From assembly GCA_018268775.1 (NCBI GenBank), contig JAFDVV010000030.1, positions 1 to 63,368 of the forward strand: 63,368 bases of DNA, written 5' to 3'. Position numbers and translations under genes: made by a program. The notes beneath the pieces are model-generated. The model was not told where the DNA came from and searched no databases. It worked only from the letters and a program-made list of their open reading frames with translations. Positions 35,489 through 44,269 of the stretch are shown piece by piece. The DNA comes from Acidobacteriota bacterium. GTDB lineage: Bacteria; Acidobacteriota; Terriglobia; Terriglobales; Acidobacteriaceae. Position 1 is the first letter of the stretch; each line of letters begins with the position of its first letter.

Positions 35489-37549
35489 ATGAACCTTACC
35501 TTGTCAAAATCCCTGATCGCCCTCGCATTGGGCGCAGCCATCGTTCCCGCCGCCTGCGCGGAAGACGCCTCCGGGCCGAAGTCCATCCCCAGGAAACCCG
35601 CCATCTTCGACCTGACCGCGATCGATACCACAGCCGACCCATGCGTCGACTTCTACCAGTACGCCTGCGGCAACTGGAAGAAGAACAACCCCATCCCCGC
35701 CGACCAGACCCGCTGGGGCCGCTTCAACGAACTGGCCGAGTACAACAACTATCTGCTCTACACCGATCTCAAGGCGGCGGCAGACGCTCCGAAGACCCCG
35801 CTGCAGAAAAAGTATGGCGACTACTTCGCGGCCTGCATGAACGTCGATCTCGCGGACAAGCTGGGCGCGAAGCCGATCCAGCCAGTGCTGGAGACGATCG
35901 ACGGCTGGAGCGACCGCAAGAAGCTTGCGACGCTGATGGGTGAGACCGAGGACAAGTACGCCCTTGGCTTCCTCTTCGGGTTCAGCTCCGACCAGGACCA
36001 GAAGGACGCCTCCAAACAGATCGGCGAGATCGACCAGGCCGGCCTTGGTCTTCCCGACCGCGACTACTATCTGTCGCAGGACGACCGCTCGAAGAAGCTG
36101 CGAGACGAATACCGGGAGCACGTCGCGAAGATGTTTACCCTGCTCGGCGACACCCCTGAGCAGGCGGCAAAGGAGGCCCAGAGCGTCCTCGACATCGAGA
36201 CCGCGCTGGCGCAGGGATCCATGTCGCGCATCGATCGCCGCTCCCCCGCCAATGTCTACCACATCATGACCATCGACCAGCTTCAGTCGCTGACGCCGGA
36301 GTTCGACTGGAAGGTCTACTTCGCCGCGAAGAAGCAGAGCGCGCTGACGACCGTCAATGTCGTTGCACCCGATTTCTTCAAGGCGATGAACCAGCAGATC
36401 GCCACGGCGGACGTGGGCGCGCTCAAGAGCTACCTGCGCTGGCACGTCGTCCATCGCTACGCCGCCAACCTGAGCGGGCCGTTCGTCCAGGAGAACTTCC
36501 ATTTCTACGGCGCAACACTGACCGGCCAAAAAGAGCTTACTCCGCGCTGGAAGCGCTGCACGCAGTCGACCGACCGCGCGCTGGGCGAGGCCGTTGGGCA
36601 GGACTGGGTCGCGAGGAACTTTCCGCCCGCGGCGAAGGACAACATGGAGAAGATGGTCAAGGCCCTTGAGGTCGCGCTCAGCGACGACATCAAGCACCTC
36701 GACTGGATGAGCGATGCCACCAAGGTCGAGGCGCAGAAGAAGCTCGAGGCCTTTCGCGACAAGATCGGCTACCCCGAAAAATGGCGCGACTACTCCTCGG
36801 TAAAGATCAGGCGCGACGACGCGGTCTTCAACTCTCAACAGATCGCCGCATTCAACGACCGCCGCGACCTCGCAAAGATCGGCAAGCCAGTCGACGAGAA
36901 GGAGTGGTCGATGACGCCGCCCACCGTCAACGCGTATTACAACCCGGCGATGAACGACATCAACTTCCCCGCGGGCATTCTTCAGCCGCCGTTCTACGAC
37001 TTCAAGGTCGACCCCGCGGTGAACTTCGGCGGCATCGGCGTCGTCATCGGCCACGAGATGACGCACGGCTTCGACGACGAGGGCAGCCAGTACGACCCTC
37101 AGGGCAACGTGCGCTCGTGGTGGACGCCCGAAGACCTCAAGAAGTTCAATGAGCGCACCGACTGCGAGGTCAAGGAGTATTCGGGCTTTGAGGTCGCACC
37201 GGGACAAAACCTGAACGGCAAGCTGACGCTCGGCGAGAACACCGCCGACAACGGCGGGCTCCGCATCGCCTACAAGGCGCTGATGGACACACTCGCCGAA
37301 CAGAACGCCTCGGCCACCGCGAAGACCGACAACTACACCCCGGCGCAGCGTTACTTCATCGCCTTCGGGCAGGTCTGGTGCGAGAACACGCGCGAAGAGG
37401 CCGCGCGTCTCCGCGCAAAGACCGATCCCCACTCGTCGGGCCGCTGGCGCATCAACGGCAGCGTGCAGAACTTCGACGAGTTCGGCAAGGCATTCTCCTG
37501 CAAGGCCGGACAGCCGATGATGCCGGTCAACGCCTGCCGTGTCTGGTAA
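35489..37549 (+). CDS. Exported M13-family zinc metallopeptidase (neprilysin/PepO-like)
   Basis: A 686-residue periplasmic or secreted endopeptidase. It starts with a signal peptide (LIALALGAAIVPAACA). The N-terminal M13 motif DPCVDFYQYACGNW is intact. The zinc site is HEMTH (522-526), with the third ligand Glu583 in GENTADNGG, and NAYYNPAMNDINFPAGILQPPFY is the substrate-binding signature. The C-terminus ends in CRVW, matching the CxxW of neprilysins. RBS AGGAGA precedes ATG 35489; an upstream ATG is less likely because the signal peptide begins here. It degrades oligopeptides; the natural substrate is unknown. Confidence 0.93.
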   Translation: MNLTLSKSLIALALGAAIVPAACAEDASGPKSIPRKPAIFDLTAIDTTADPCVDFYQYACGNWKKNNPIPADQTRWGRFNELAEYNNYLLYTDLKAAADAPKTPLQKKYGDYFAACMNVDLADKLGAKPIQPVLETIDGWSDRKKLATLMGETEDKYALGFLFGFSSDQDQKDASKQIGEIDQAGLGLPDRDYYLSQDDRSKKLRDEYREHVAKMFTLLGDTPEQAAKEAQSVLDIETALAQGSMSRIDRRSPANVYHIMTIDQLQSLTPEFDWKVYFAAKKQSALTTVNVVAPDFFKAMNQQIATADVGALKSYLRWHVVHRYAANLSGPFVQENFHFYGATLTGQKELTPRWKRCTQSTDRALGEAVGQDWVARNFPPAAKDNMEKMVKALEVALSDDIKHLDWMSDATKVEAQKKLEAFRDKIGYPEKWRDYSSVKIRRDDAVFNSQQIAAFNDRRDLAKIGKPVDEKEWSMTPPTVNAYYNPAMNDINFPAGILQPPFYDFKVDPAVNFGGIGVVIGHEMTHGFDDEGSQYDPQGNVRSWWTPEDLKKFNERTDCEVKEYSGFEVAPGQNLNGKLTLGENTADNGGLRIAYKALMDTLAEQNASATAKTDNYTPAQRYFIAFGQVWCENTREEAARLRAKTDPHSSGRWRINGSVQNFDEFGKAFSCKAGQPMMPVNACRVW

Positions 37550-37582
37550 TCCGCGTAGGATTGCTGCACTGGATCGCTACAC

Positions 37583-37614
37583 AGATAAGCCCGGACCTCG
37601 GTCCGGGCTTATCT
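37583..37614. terminator. Perfect long hairpin after the M13 peptidase gene
   Basis: A 32-base perfect palindrome: AGATAAGCCCGGACC, loop TC, and its reverse complement. It lies 34 bases after the stop. The T content after the stem is low, but its position supports transcription termination on either strand. Confidence 0.7.
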
Positions 37615-37793
37615 GCTGAAGCGGCTGGAAGATGGCGGTCCAGCCGCCGTCCTCGATTTGCACGACATTCCATCCCTCGAAGGTGGCACAAACTCGTCTC
37701 ACCTTCTACAATATGCAGAGGAATTTATCCCTAAGATTTGCTCGCAAATAGACGGCATCCGGCAAACGGTGCTGGCGAGGATTAAGGAAACGC

Positions 37794-39044
37794 ATGAGGT
37801 TGAGCAGGATTGGCCGGTTCTCCCTGGCCTTGGCAGTGTCCGTTGCATTGGGTCTGGGCATGACAGCGTGCGGCGGCGGCACGGTCGCTTATATCTGGGT
37901 TCTTGGCACGCAGTACAACCAGGTTGCCGGCTTCAAGGTCGACAACTACACCGGCAACCTCACCCAGGTTGTCCGCTCGCCTTACAGCTCCAATGGAACC
38001 AACCCGGTCTCGATCGTCGTCAAGCCCGGCGGACGCTATGTGTACGTCATCAACAAGGGCGACTCCAAGACTGCCGGCAACATCTCGCTGTTCAGCGTAG
38101 GCGGCGACGGCGTGCTCACCTTCCAGCAGCAGTACAACAGCCGCGGCTCCTCGCCGGTATGGGCAACGGTCGACGCGTCGGGTAACTACCTCTACGTTCT
38201 CGACACGCTTTACCCGGACACGCCGTCGTACCCAAACCCGAACGGGCTGGGCGATATCACCGTGTTTGCCATCGCCAACGACACCGGCCGCCTGCAGCTC
38301 GTTCCTAACCAGCAGATCAAGGACAGCAACCAGACGCAGTTGACCTTCTTCCCGGTCGGCCCGAAGCCCATCATGATGCGGGTCGCGAACGGCTGCCTCT
38401 TTACGGTCAACTCCGGCGACCAGACGGTCTTCCCCTACTCGGCTGGCGCCAGCGGACAGCTTACGCTCACGGCCAATTCGACGATCACAACCGGTGCGGG
38501 CAACCTGACCTCGATCAGCAACAGCGGAAACTATGTCTACCTGACCGATGCGGCCCCCACGACGGACAGCCCCGGCGGCCGCATCCTGGCCTACACGGTT
38601 GGCACAGGCTCTTCCGCATGCTCGCTGAACACCCTTACCGGCGGCCCGGTGAACAACCTCCCGCTGACGTCGAACCCCGTGTACTCGATGACCGACAACA
38701 AGGGCAAGACGCTGTATGTGCTGAACCGCTCCTCGCTCGATCCGAACAACAAGACCAGCTCCATCTCGGCCTTTACGATCGACCCGACGACCGGCAAGCT
38801 CGCCTTCCTTGGAACGGGCGGCAGCCCCGCGGCGGGCAACCCATATAAGACCGGCTCCGGCCCTGTCTGCATGGTGGAGGACCCGACGAACCAGTACGTC
38901 TACACCTCCAACAACATCGACTCGACGCTGACAGGACAGAGGATCGACTCGAACTCTGGCGAGTTGCGTGACCTGAATCGCGGGAACACCTTCCCCACGG
39001 TCGGGCAGCCAACCTGCATGGCGCTCAGCGGAAACGTCAACTAG
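37794..39044 (+). CDS. Lactonase-fold beta-propeller lipoprotein, copy 1
   Basis: A 416-residue predicted lipoprotein: lipobox MTAC with Cys26, then a seven-bladed 6-phosphogluconolactonase-like/YVTN propeller. The blades repeat phrases such as SIVVKPGGRYVYVINKGD, ATVDASGNYLYVLDTL and MVEDPTNQYVYTSNNIDS. First of three tandem paralogues with similar upstream ribosome sites (AAGGAAACGC here). It is the most diverged of the three, lacking the RDYTV start of the others. Enzymatic activity is doubtful; such propellers often bind ligands or proteins at the cell surface. Confidence 0.82.
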   Translation: MRLSRIGRFSLALAVSVALGLGMTACGGGTVAYIWVLGTQYNQVAGFKVDNYTGNLTQVVRSPYSSNGTNPVSIVVKPGGRYVYVINKGDSKTAGNISLFSVGGDGVLTFQQQYNSRGSSPVWATVDASGNYLYVLDTLYPDTPSYPNPNGLGDITVFAIANDTGRLQLVPNQQIKDSNQTQLTFFPVGPKPIMMRVANGCLFTVNSGDQTVFPYSAGASGQLTLTANSTITTGAGNLTSISNSGNYVYLTDAAPTTDSPGGRILAYTVGTGSSACSLNTLTGGPVNNLPLTSNPVYSMTDNKGKTLYVLNRSSLDPNNKTSSISAFTIDPTTGKLAFLGTGGSPAAGNPYKTGSGPVCMVEDPTNQYVYTSNNIDSTLTGQRIDSNSGELRDLNRGNTFPTVGQPTCMALSGNVN

Positions 39045-39126
39045 CCGGCCCGGGACGGCATCAAGCATGGCCGGCCGGGTGAGATAACCGGCCGGCAACT
39101 GAATCGGTATCGGAGCAAGGGAACGC

Positions 39127-40377
39127 ATGACGTTGAAGACGAAGGGCCGTAGAACCGCGCACAGCGCAATGGCTTCGATTCTGTCCGTGGCCATGGGGCT
39201 TGGCCTTACGGCGTGCGGCCGCGACTACACCGTCGGCTATGTCTACGCCACTACGGCGGAGGCAACTGCCGGCCTGATCAACGGCTACAAGATCGACTAT
39301 CAGCAGGGCTACCTCGTCCAGCTTGCCAACTCTCCGACTCCTTCGGGCGGAAAGAACCCGGTCACGGTCGTCGCCTCGCCCGACCATCTGAGCATCTACG
39401 TCGTCCACCGCGACGACTCCAACGTCGTCCACTTCCTCATTGGCACCGACGGCAAGATCTACCCGCAGAAGACCTATAACATCAGCGGCAGCTTCGCCAC
39501 CGATGCCTCGATCGACGCATCCGGCAAGTTTCTGTACGTGACCTACACGTACCAGAACACACTCACGTTGAACTCCGACGGCACCGTCGCTTCGCAGAGC
39601 CAGCTTTATACGCCAGCGAACCCCGGCCCCGGCGGCGTGACCATCTTCCCGATCAACTCCGACGGCTCGCTTGGCGGTGCGAAGAACTTCAACCTGGGCC
39701 GCGCCCCGGTTAAGATCACTGCCGCGAACAAGAACCACTTCGTCTATGTCATCGCGCAGGACCCGGCGACAACGGCCAATCTCTTCGGCTTCTCGGCAAA
39801 CGCGACGACAGGGGCCTTGACTCCCCTGCCCGGCGTGATCATCAACCCGGGCAATATCGTCTCCACCGGCTTCCCGTCAGGCGTGGCACCGGGCGGAATC
39901 ATCGCCGACGCTGCCGGAAACCACCTCTACGTCACGGACCAGACCGCGAATGCCGTGCTGGCGTACAACCTTGCCGCCTCCGGAGTCCCATCGCTCTTCG
40001 CCTCCGCCAGGACCGGCGCACTGCCCTCGGGCATGACGATCGATTCCAGCGGAAAGTATCTCTACGTGGCCAGCTACAACGACGGCACGATCAACGGATA
40101 CACCTTCGACGCGAACGGCGGGCCCGTCCAGTCGACCGTCGCCGGAAGCGTGCAGGCGGGCAACGGCCCCACGTGCCTGGCGACCATCGGCGCTCCTCAG
40201 ACCGGTACGCCGACCCACGCGGTTTACCTCTACAGCTCCAACCAGTTGAGCAACAACGTGACAGGCACGCAGATGTCCGTCACCGACGGCAGCCTGAGAC
40301 AGATTCAAAACACTCCGTTTGGAGCGAATTCGCTTCCCACCTGCCTTGTGACGGTTCCGGCAGTATCGGGACGCTGA
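39127..40377 (+). CDS. Lactonase-fold beta-propeller lipoprotein, copy 2
   Basis: A 416-residue lipoprotein with lipobox LTAC (Cys30), then RDYTVGYVYATTAEATAGLI and propeller blades (VVASPDHLSIYVVHRDDS, ASIDASGKFLYVTYTYQN, IIADAAGNHLYVTDQTANAV, MTIDSSGKYLYVASYNDG). It begins 83 bases after copy 1 and is closest to copy 3. The near-equal lengths and same order of blades show gene duplication. Function unknown; probably surface-exposed or periplasmic. Confidence 0.82.
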   Translation: MTLKTKGRRTAHSAMASILSVAMGLGLTACGRDYTVGYVYATTAEATAGLINGYKIDYQQGYLVQLANSPTPSGGKNPVTVVASPDHLSIYVVHRDDSNVVHFLIGTDGKIYPQKTYNISGSFATDASIDASGKFLYVTYTYQNTLTLNSDGTVASQSQLYTPANPGPGGVTIFPINSDGSLGGAKNFNLGRAPVKITAANKNHFVYVIAQDPATTANLFGFSANATTGALTPLPGVIINPGNIVSTGFPSGVAPGGIIADAAGNHLYVTDQTANAVLAYNLAASGVPSLFASARTGALPSGMTIDSSGKYLYVASYNDGTINGYTFDANGGPVQSTVAGSVQAGNGPTCLATIGAPQTGTPTHAVYLYSSNQLSNNVTGTQMSVTDGSLRQIQNTPFGANSLPTCLVTVPAVSGR

Positions 40378-40440
40378 ACCGATTAGGTGCGAAGATAGAC
40401 AATCAAGGCGGGAAATTGCCGCCGGGGATGAAGGAAACAG

Positions 40441-41709
40441 ATGAGTTTGACTGAAAAGATCTTTGGATCGATGGCGAAGAAGCAAACCCGGAAGCCCACA
40501 ACCAGGGCCGTGCGCGCTGCCTCCGCAGTGCTGCTGAGCGGAATGCTGGGCCTGACCGCCTGCTCTCGCGACTACACGGTCGCCTATCTCTATGCCACGG
40601 CCTCCGGTGCCAACAACGCGCCCGGCGTCATCAACGAGTACGGCATCGCCTATCAGTCGGGAGCGCTGGTTCCTATCAACGGAACACCGGTCACCGCAGG
40701 CACAAACCCGGTCTCGATCGTCGCGACCTCCAATGGCCTGTTTCTCTACGTGCTGAACCAGGGCGACTCGACGGTGCAGGAGTTCGCGGTCGGCACCGAC
40801 GGCAAGCTGACCTCGAAGAACACCTATAAGACGGGAACGCATCCCACCTCTCAGGCGCTGGACGCCGCCGGCAAGTTCCTCTACGTTACTTACACCTACC
40901 AGCCGGGCTACTCGGCGACGAACCCCGGCCCTGGCGGCATCAACATCTTCCCGGTCAGCTCCGACAACTCGCTCGGAGCTCCGACCAATGTCAACGTTGG
41001 CAACAACCCGGTTGGAATCGCGACCACGAACTTCAACAACTACGTGTACGCGATCGATGCCGAGCCCGCGCTCGGCTCCGGGTCGCCGTTCGGCGTGCTT
41101 CTGGCCTTCTCGCAGAACGCGAGCTCGGGAGCGTTGACCCCGGTCGGCTCCACGAAGATCACCGTCGACAACAGCGGCAGGTCGGTCGCCACGGGCTACG
41201 GCGCGGGCACGGTTCCCAGCGCCATCGCCGTCGACCCGCGGTCGCGCTTCGTCTACGTGACCGACCGCGCAACCAACCAGCTCTACGGCAATCTGGTGAT
41301 CGCGGGCGGCCTGCTTCAGCCCATGCAAAACTCGCCTTTCGCCACTGGCCTGCTTCCGGTCGCCGTAACGGTCGATCCGCGCGGCAAGTACCTCTATGTC
41401 TCCAACTTCAACTCCAACACGGTTGGGGCCTATGTGATCGACCAGTCGACCGGTGCCGCAACCGGAGCGGTGGGATCGAATGCCACCAGCGTCGGCACCG
41501 GCCCTACCTGCCTTGCCATCGAGCCTGCGCTGGGCATCTACATGTACTCGTCGAACAACTTGGACAACACCACGACAGGCATGCAGCTCGACCCGCATAA
41601 CGGCACCCTGAAGTCGACACAGAACTCGCCCTACCCCGCAGGCGGGACCCCGACCTGCATTGTGGCCGTTGCCAACGGGGCCCACGCGACGCAGGTCGTC
41701 CAGCCCTAA
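40441..41709 (+). CDS. Lactonase-fold beta-propeller lipoprotein, copy 3
   Basis: A 422-residue lipoprotein with a longer basic N-region and lipobox LTAC (Cys41), then RDYTVAYLYATASGANNA. Blades include SIVATSNGLFLYVLNQGDST, ALDAAGKFLYVTYTYQ, IAVDPRSRFVYVTDRATN and VTVDPRGKYLYVSNFNSN. ATG 40441 has AAGGAAACAG upstream. It begins 64 bases after copy 2, and a strong terminator follows at 41729, so the three genes probably form one operon. Confidence 0.82.
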   Translation: MSLTEKIFGSMAKKQTRKPTTRAVRAASAVLLSGMLGLTACSRDYTVAYLYATASGANNAPGVINEYGIAYQSGALVPINGTPVTAGTNPVSIVATSNGLFLYVLNQGDSTVQEFAVGTDGKLTSKNTYKTGTHPTSQALDAAGKFLYVTYTYQPGYSATNPGPGGINIFPVSSDNSLGAPTNVNVGNNPVGIATTNFNNYVYAIDAEPALGSGSPFGVLLAFSQNASSGALTPVGSTKITVDNSGRSVATGYGAGTVPSAIAVDPRSRFVYVTDRATNQLYGNLVIAGGLLQPMQNSPFATGLLPVAVTVDPRGKYLYVSNFNSNTVGAYVIDQSTGAATGAVGSNATSVGTGPTCLAIEPALGIYMYSSNNLDNTTTGMQLDPHNGTLKSTQNSPYPAGGTPTCIVAVANGAHATQVVQP

Positions 41710-41728
41710 CTAAAATGCCACAACGAGT

Positions 41729-41758
41729 AAAAAAGCCTCGCTCAATGCGAGGCTTTTT
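41729..41758. terminator. Intrinsic terminator ending the propeller operon
   Basis: AAGCCTCGC, loop TCAAT, GCGAGGCTT followed by a T-run (and an A-run before it, so it works on both strands). It lies 20 bases after the stop of the third lipoprotein gene. Confidence 0.93.
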
Positions 41759-41864
41759 ATTTCCAGTCTCTATAACTGCTTTTGTGAAGCTGTAGAGCAG
41801 AAGAATTCAGGGCCAAGGACCCGGGATATATTTAGAGCCGATTTCATAGAGGTATCGAGCGAAG

Positions 41865-41965
41865 GACTTGAGGGCCAACGGCCCGTAATATATTTAGCCT
41901 GGGCCGAAGGCCCAGGTACGCAATCTCTCAAAGAGATAAAGGGCTGAAGGCCCGCTACATAGCTG
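41865..41965. repeat. Interspersed hairpin repeat (GGGCCAACGGCCC family)
   Basis: Contains GGGCCAACGGCCCG, CCTGGGCCGAAGGCCCAGG and GGGCTGAAGGCCCG in the same order as the element near 2268-2435, with the spacing slightly changed. Three small GC hairpins in a row are visible. It lies just past the 3' end of the acyltransferase gene. Function unknown. Confidence 0.7.
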
Positions 41966-41977
41966 GCGAAAACCGCT

Positions 41978-43138
41978 TCAGGCCGCCGGCCTGCGCGAGG
42001 CTGGAGGAAACCGGTTGAGCAGCGCCCTGCGCACCGGGTTCTCAATAAAGCGGTATACGAAGATGGAGAGCGCAATCAGTGCGGCATAAGAGATCCAGGG
42101 ATCGAGTGCCGCGACATGCAGCCGCTCCGGCAGCTTGTACATGTGGATAAGGATGAAGACGTTGAAGTGCAGCAGATACAGGCAGTAGCTGCTCTCGCCA
42201 ATCAGCAGCAGAGGGCCCCACGAGAAGACGCTCGAGATGATGTGCGGCCCGCACAAACCGAAGACCAGCGCCGAAAACAGCGGCAACAATAACCCTCCAT
42301 GCAGCAAAAGATAGGGCACATGGTCGGCGGCGAAGAAGAAGAACACTCCCAGCGCAGCCAGCGCTGCTGCGGCGATGACGAACCGCTGCCGGCGCGTGAC
42401 CATCACCGTCAGTTGCAGCCGCGAAAGGGCCACGCCCGAAAGGAAGGTCGCCGCATAGGGCAGTGGCGTGTACTTCAGAAAGCGGACCAGCGTCGTCGAT
42501 GTATAGCGATCGACCGGCCCTGTGAGATGGTCCGGGTTCATCAGCAGGTAGAGAATTGCCGGTATGAGATCGACGATCCAGAAGACAACGATCAGCAGCA
42601 GCAGACGCGACGGCTTCTTCGGCCACGGAGCACGAATGATCCACGGGAACGCCGCATAGAATGCCACCTCGCAGGAGAGCGTCCAGGCGACGGTATTCCA
42701 GAACGTCGCAAGCGACGGACTGAACCCCTGCAACAGCAGCGGCGTCAGAACCAGTCCCTGCCAGAACTCCGTATGCGAGCGCGCCGTCCACTCGATCTCA
42801 AGCATCTTGAGCGAGATCAGCAGCACCAGCAGATAGACCGGGTACAGGCGCGCGAACCGCGCCATCCAGAAGTCGCGCTTGATCAGCGAGGCCCCGCGAT
42901 CGAAGTAGTTGTAAGAGAGGATGAAGCCCGAGATCAGGAAGAAGACGTTGACGAAGACGAATCCATGCTCAACGAACGGACGCAACGGGCCAAGGTACGG
43001 CGGCGTGAAGTGGAACAGGACAATGTTGAACGCAAGCAGAGTGCGAATTCCCGTAAGCGCGGGAAGCTGAGGCTTGCGCGCTGTTTTAGCCGGCGGGGTG
43101 GTAGCTGTTGTCGCCAAAATCGTGGTGTCCTGTTTCAA
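41978..43138 (-). CDS. Acyltransferase 3 family membrane protein (OafA-like)
   Basis: A 386-residue inner-membrane protein with about ten helices, of the family that acetylates surface polysaccharides. It opens with the hallmark PALTGIRTLLAFNIVLFHF and GFVFVNVFFLISGFILSYNY (the catalytic His region and FF-ISGF motif). RFARLYPVYLLVLLI and WTLSCEVAFYAAFPWI, both typical, follow. The start appears to be TTG 43138; nearby alternatives exist and the ribosome site is weak. It lies 55 bases after pyrH on the same strand. The acceptor is unknown. Confidence 0.87.
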   Translation of the reverse strand: MKQDTTILATTATTPPAKTARKPQLPALTGIRTLLAFNIVLFHFTPPYLGPLRPFVEHGFVFVNVFFLISGFILSYNYFDRGASLIKRDFWMARFARLYPVYLLVLLISLKMLEIEWTARSHTEFWQGLVLTPLLLQGFSPSLATFWNTVAWTLSCEVAFYAAFPWIIRAPWPKKPSRLLLLIVVFWIVDLIPAILYLLMNPDHLTGPVDRYTSTTLVRFLKYTPLPYAATFLSGVALSRLQLTVMVTRRQRFVIAAAALAALGVFFFFAADHVPYLLLHGGLLLPLFSALVFGLCGPHIISSVFSWGPLLLIGESSYCLYLLHFNVFILIHMYKLPERLHVAALDPWISYAALIALSIFVYRFIENPVRRALLNRFPPASRRPAA

Positions 43139-43193
43139 TTGAACGCGGTTCCCACGTCTTTGATGCGGGAAATAATCTGCGCGTAGGCGGGTT

Positions 43194-43898
43194 TCAGGCC
43201 GTAACCAACGAGCCGATCTTCTCGCCGGAGACGACGCGCGCGATGTTGCCCTGCTCCCTCATGCTGAAGACCATCATCGGCATGTTGTTGTCGCGGCACA
43301 GCGAGACCGCCGTCGTGTCCATCACGCCCAGGTTCATGCGCAGAATGTCGTTGTACGTAATCTGCTCAAACCGCTCGGCGTCTGCGACCTTCTTCGGGTC
43401 GGCCGAGTAGATACCGTCCACCGAGGTGGCCTTCAACAGAATGTCGGCCTTGATCTCCATCGCACGCAGCGCGGCGGCGGTATCTGTCGAGAAGAACGGG
43501 TTTCCCGTTCCCGCCGCGAAGATGACGATGCGCCCCTTCTCGAGATGACGCATGGCGCGGCGTCGAATGTAGGGTTCGGAGACCTGGTGCATCTCGATGG
43601 CGCTCATCACGCGGGCGAAGATGCCGCGCTTTTCGATCGCGTCCTGCAAGGCGATCGCATTGATCACGGTCGAGAGCATGCCCATATGGTCGGCGGCGAC
43701 GCGGTCCATGTCGATGGCCTGCTGGGCGACTCCGCGGAAGAAGTTCCCTCCCCCGACGACGATGCCGATTTGACAGCCGAGAGCGTGAACGGCGGCCAAT
43801 TCTTCGGCTACTTTGTGAATGAATACGGCGTCGATACCGAAGCCACGGCCTGCGGCCAGGGCCTCTCCCGAGAGCTTGAGGAGGACTCTTTTGTACAT
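43194..43898 (-). CDS. pyrH: Uridylate kinase
   Basis: Phosphorylates UMP to UDP; hexameric cytoplasmic enzyme of the amino-acid-kinase fold. The 234-residue protein has KLSGEAL at the N-terminus, [42 protein letters not shown] and [14 protein letters not shown]. In many bacteria it follows rpsB-tsf directly. Here it lies on the same strand as tsf, but the SEFIR gene is inserted between them on the other strand. Confidence 0.97.
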   Translation of the reverse strand: MYKRVLLKLSGEALAAGRGFGIDAVFIHKVAEELAAVHALGCQIGIVVGGGNFFRGVAQQAIDMDRVAADHMGMLSTVINAIALQDAIEKRGIFARVMSAIEMHQVSEPYIRRRAMRHLEKGRIVIFAAGTGNPFFSTDTAAALRAMEIKADILLKATSVDGIYSADPKKVADAERFEQITYNDILRMNLGVMDTTAVSLCRDNNMPMMVFSMREQGNIARVVSGEKIGSLVTA

Positions 43899-44269
43899 GT
43901 CAGGTCTTAGTATCGCACGGTGAGAATGGAACTTGCCGGAGGCGTTTCCTGCTATCCGGCTTGCGCGCGTTTATCGTATCCATGCGGACGAGTTACAAAG
44001 GTAGAGATTGGATACTCTACACATTGCCGCCATGCAAGTCATTCAAACCATTTGACTTAAAGGTGAATACGCGATTAGACATAACACTGAAATGTTGAGA
44101 CCCAACATTCTTCGGCTGTGAAAGTACAGTAAGCGTGGCAGTCAATACCGATACCTCAAGTACACGCTTCCAGGGGAGAGCTGCTAGTCCGCCAAGTGCG
44201 CGATTACTCACATTCAGGCAATGGAATTCACAGTGAGATGAAGCGACTTTCACTCATATACTTCAAGTT
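43899..44269. other. AT-richer intergenic region upstream of pyrH and the SEFIR gene
   Basis: About 370 bases that are visibly less GC-rich than the rest of the window from about 43980 onward. I see no gene, tRNA or clear repeat. It must hold the divergent promoters of pyrH and the SEFIR gene. No convincing ribosome site precedes ATG 44270. The composition shift marks the left edge of a probable acquired segment. Confidence 0.5.
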
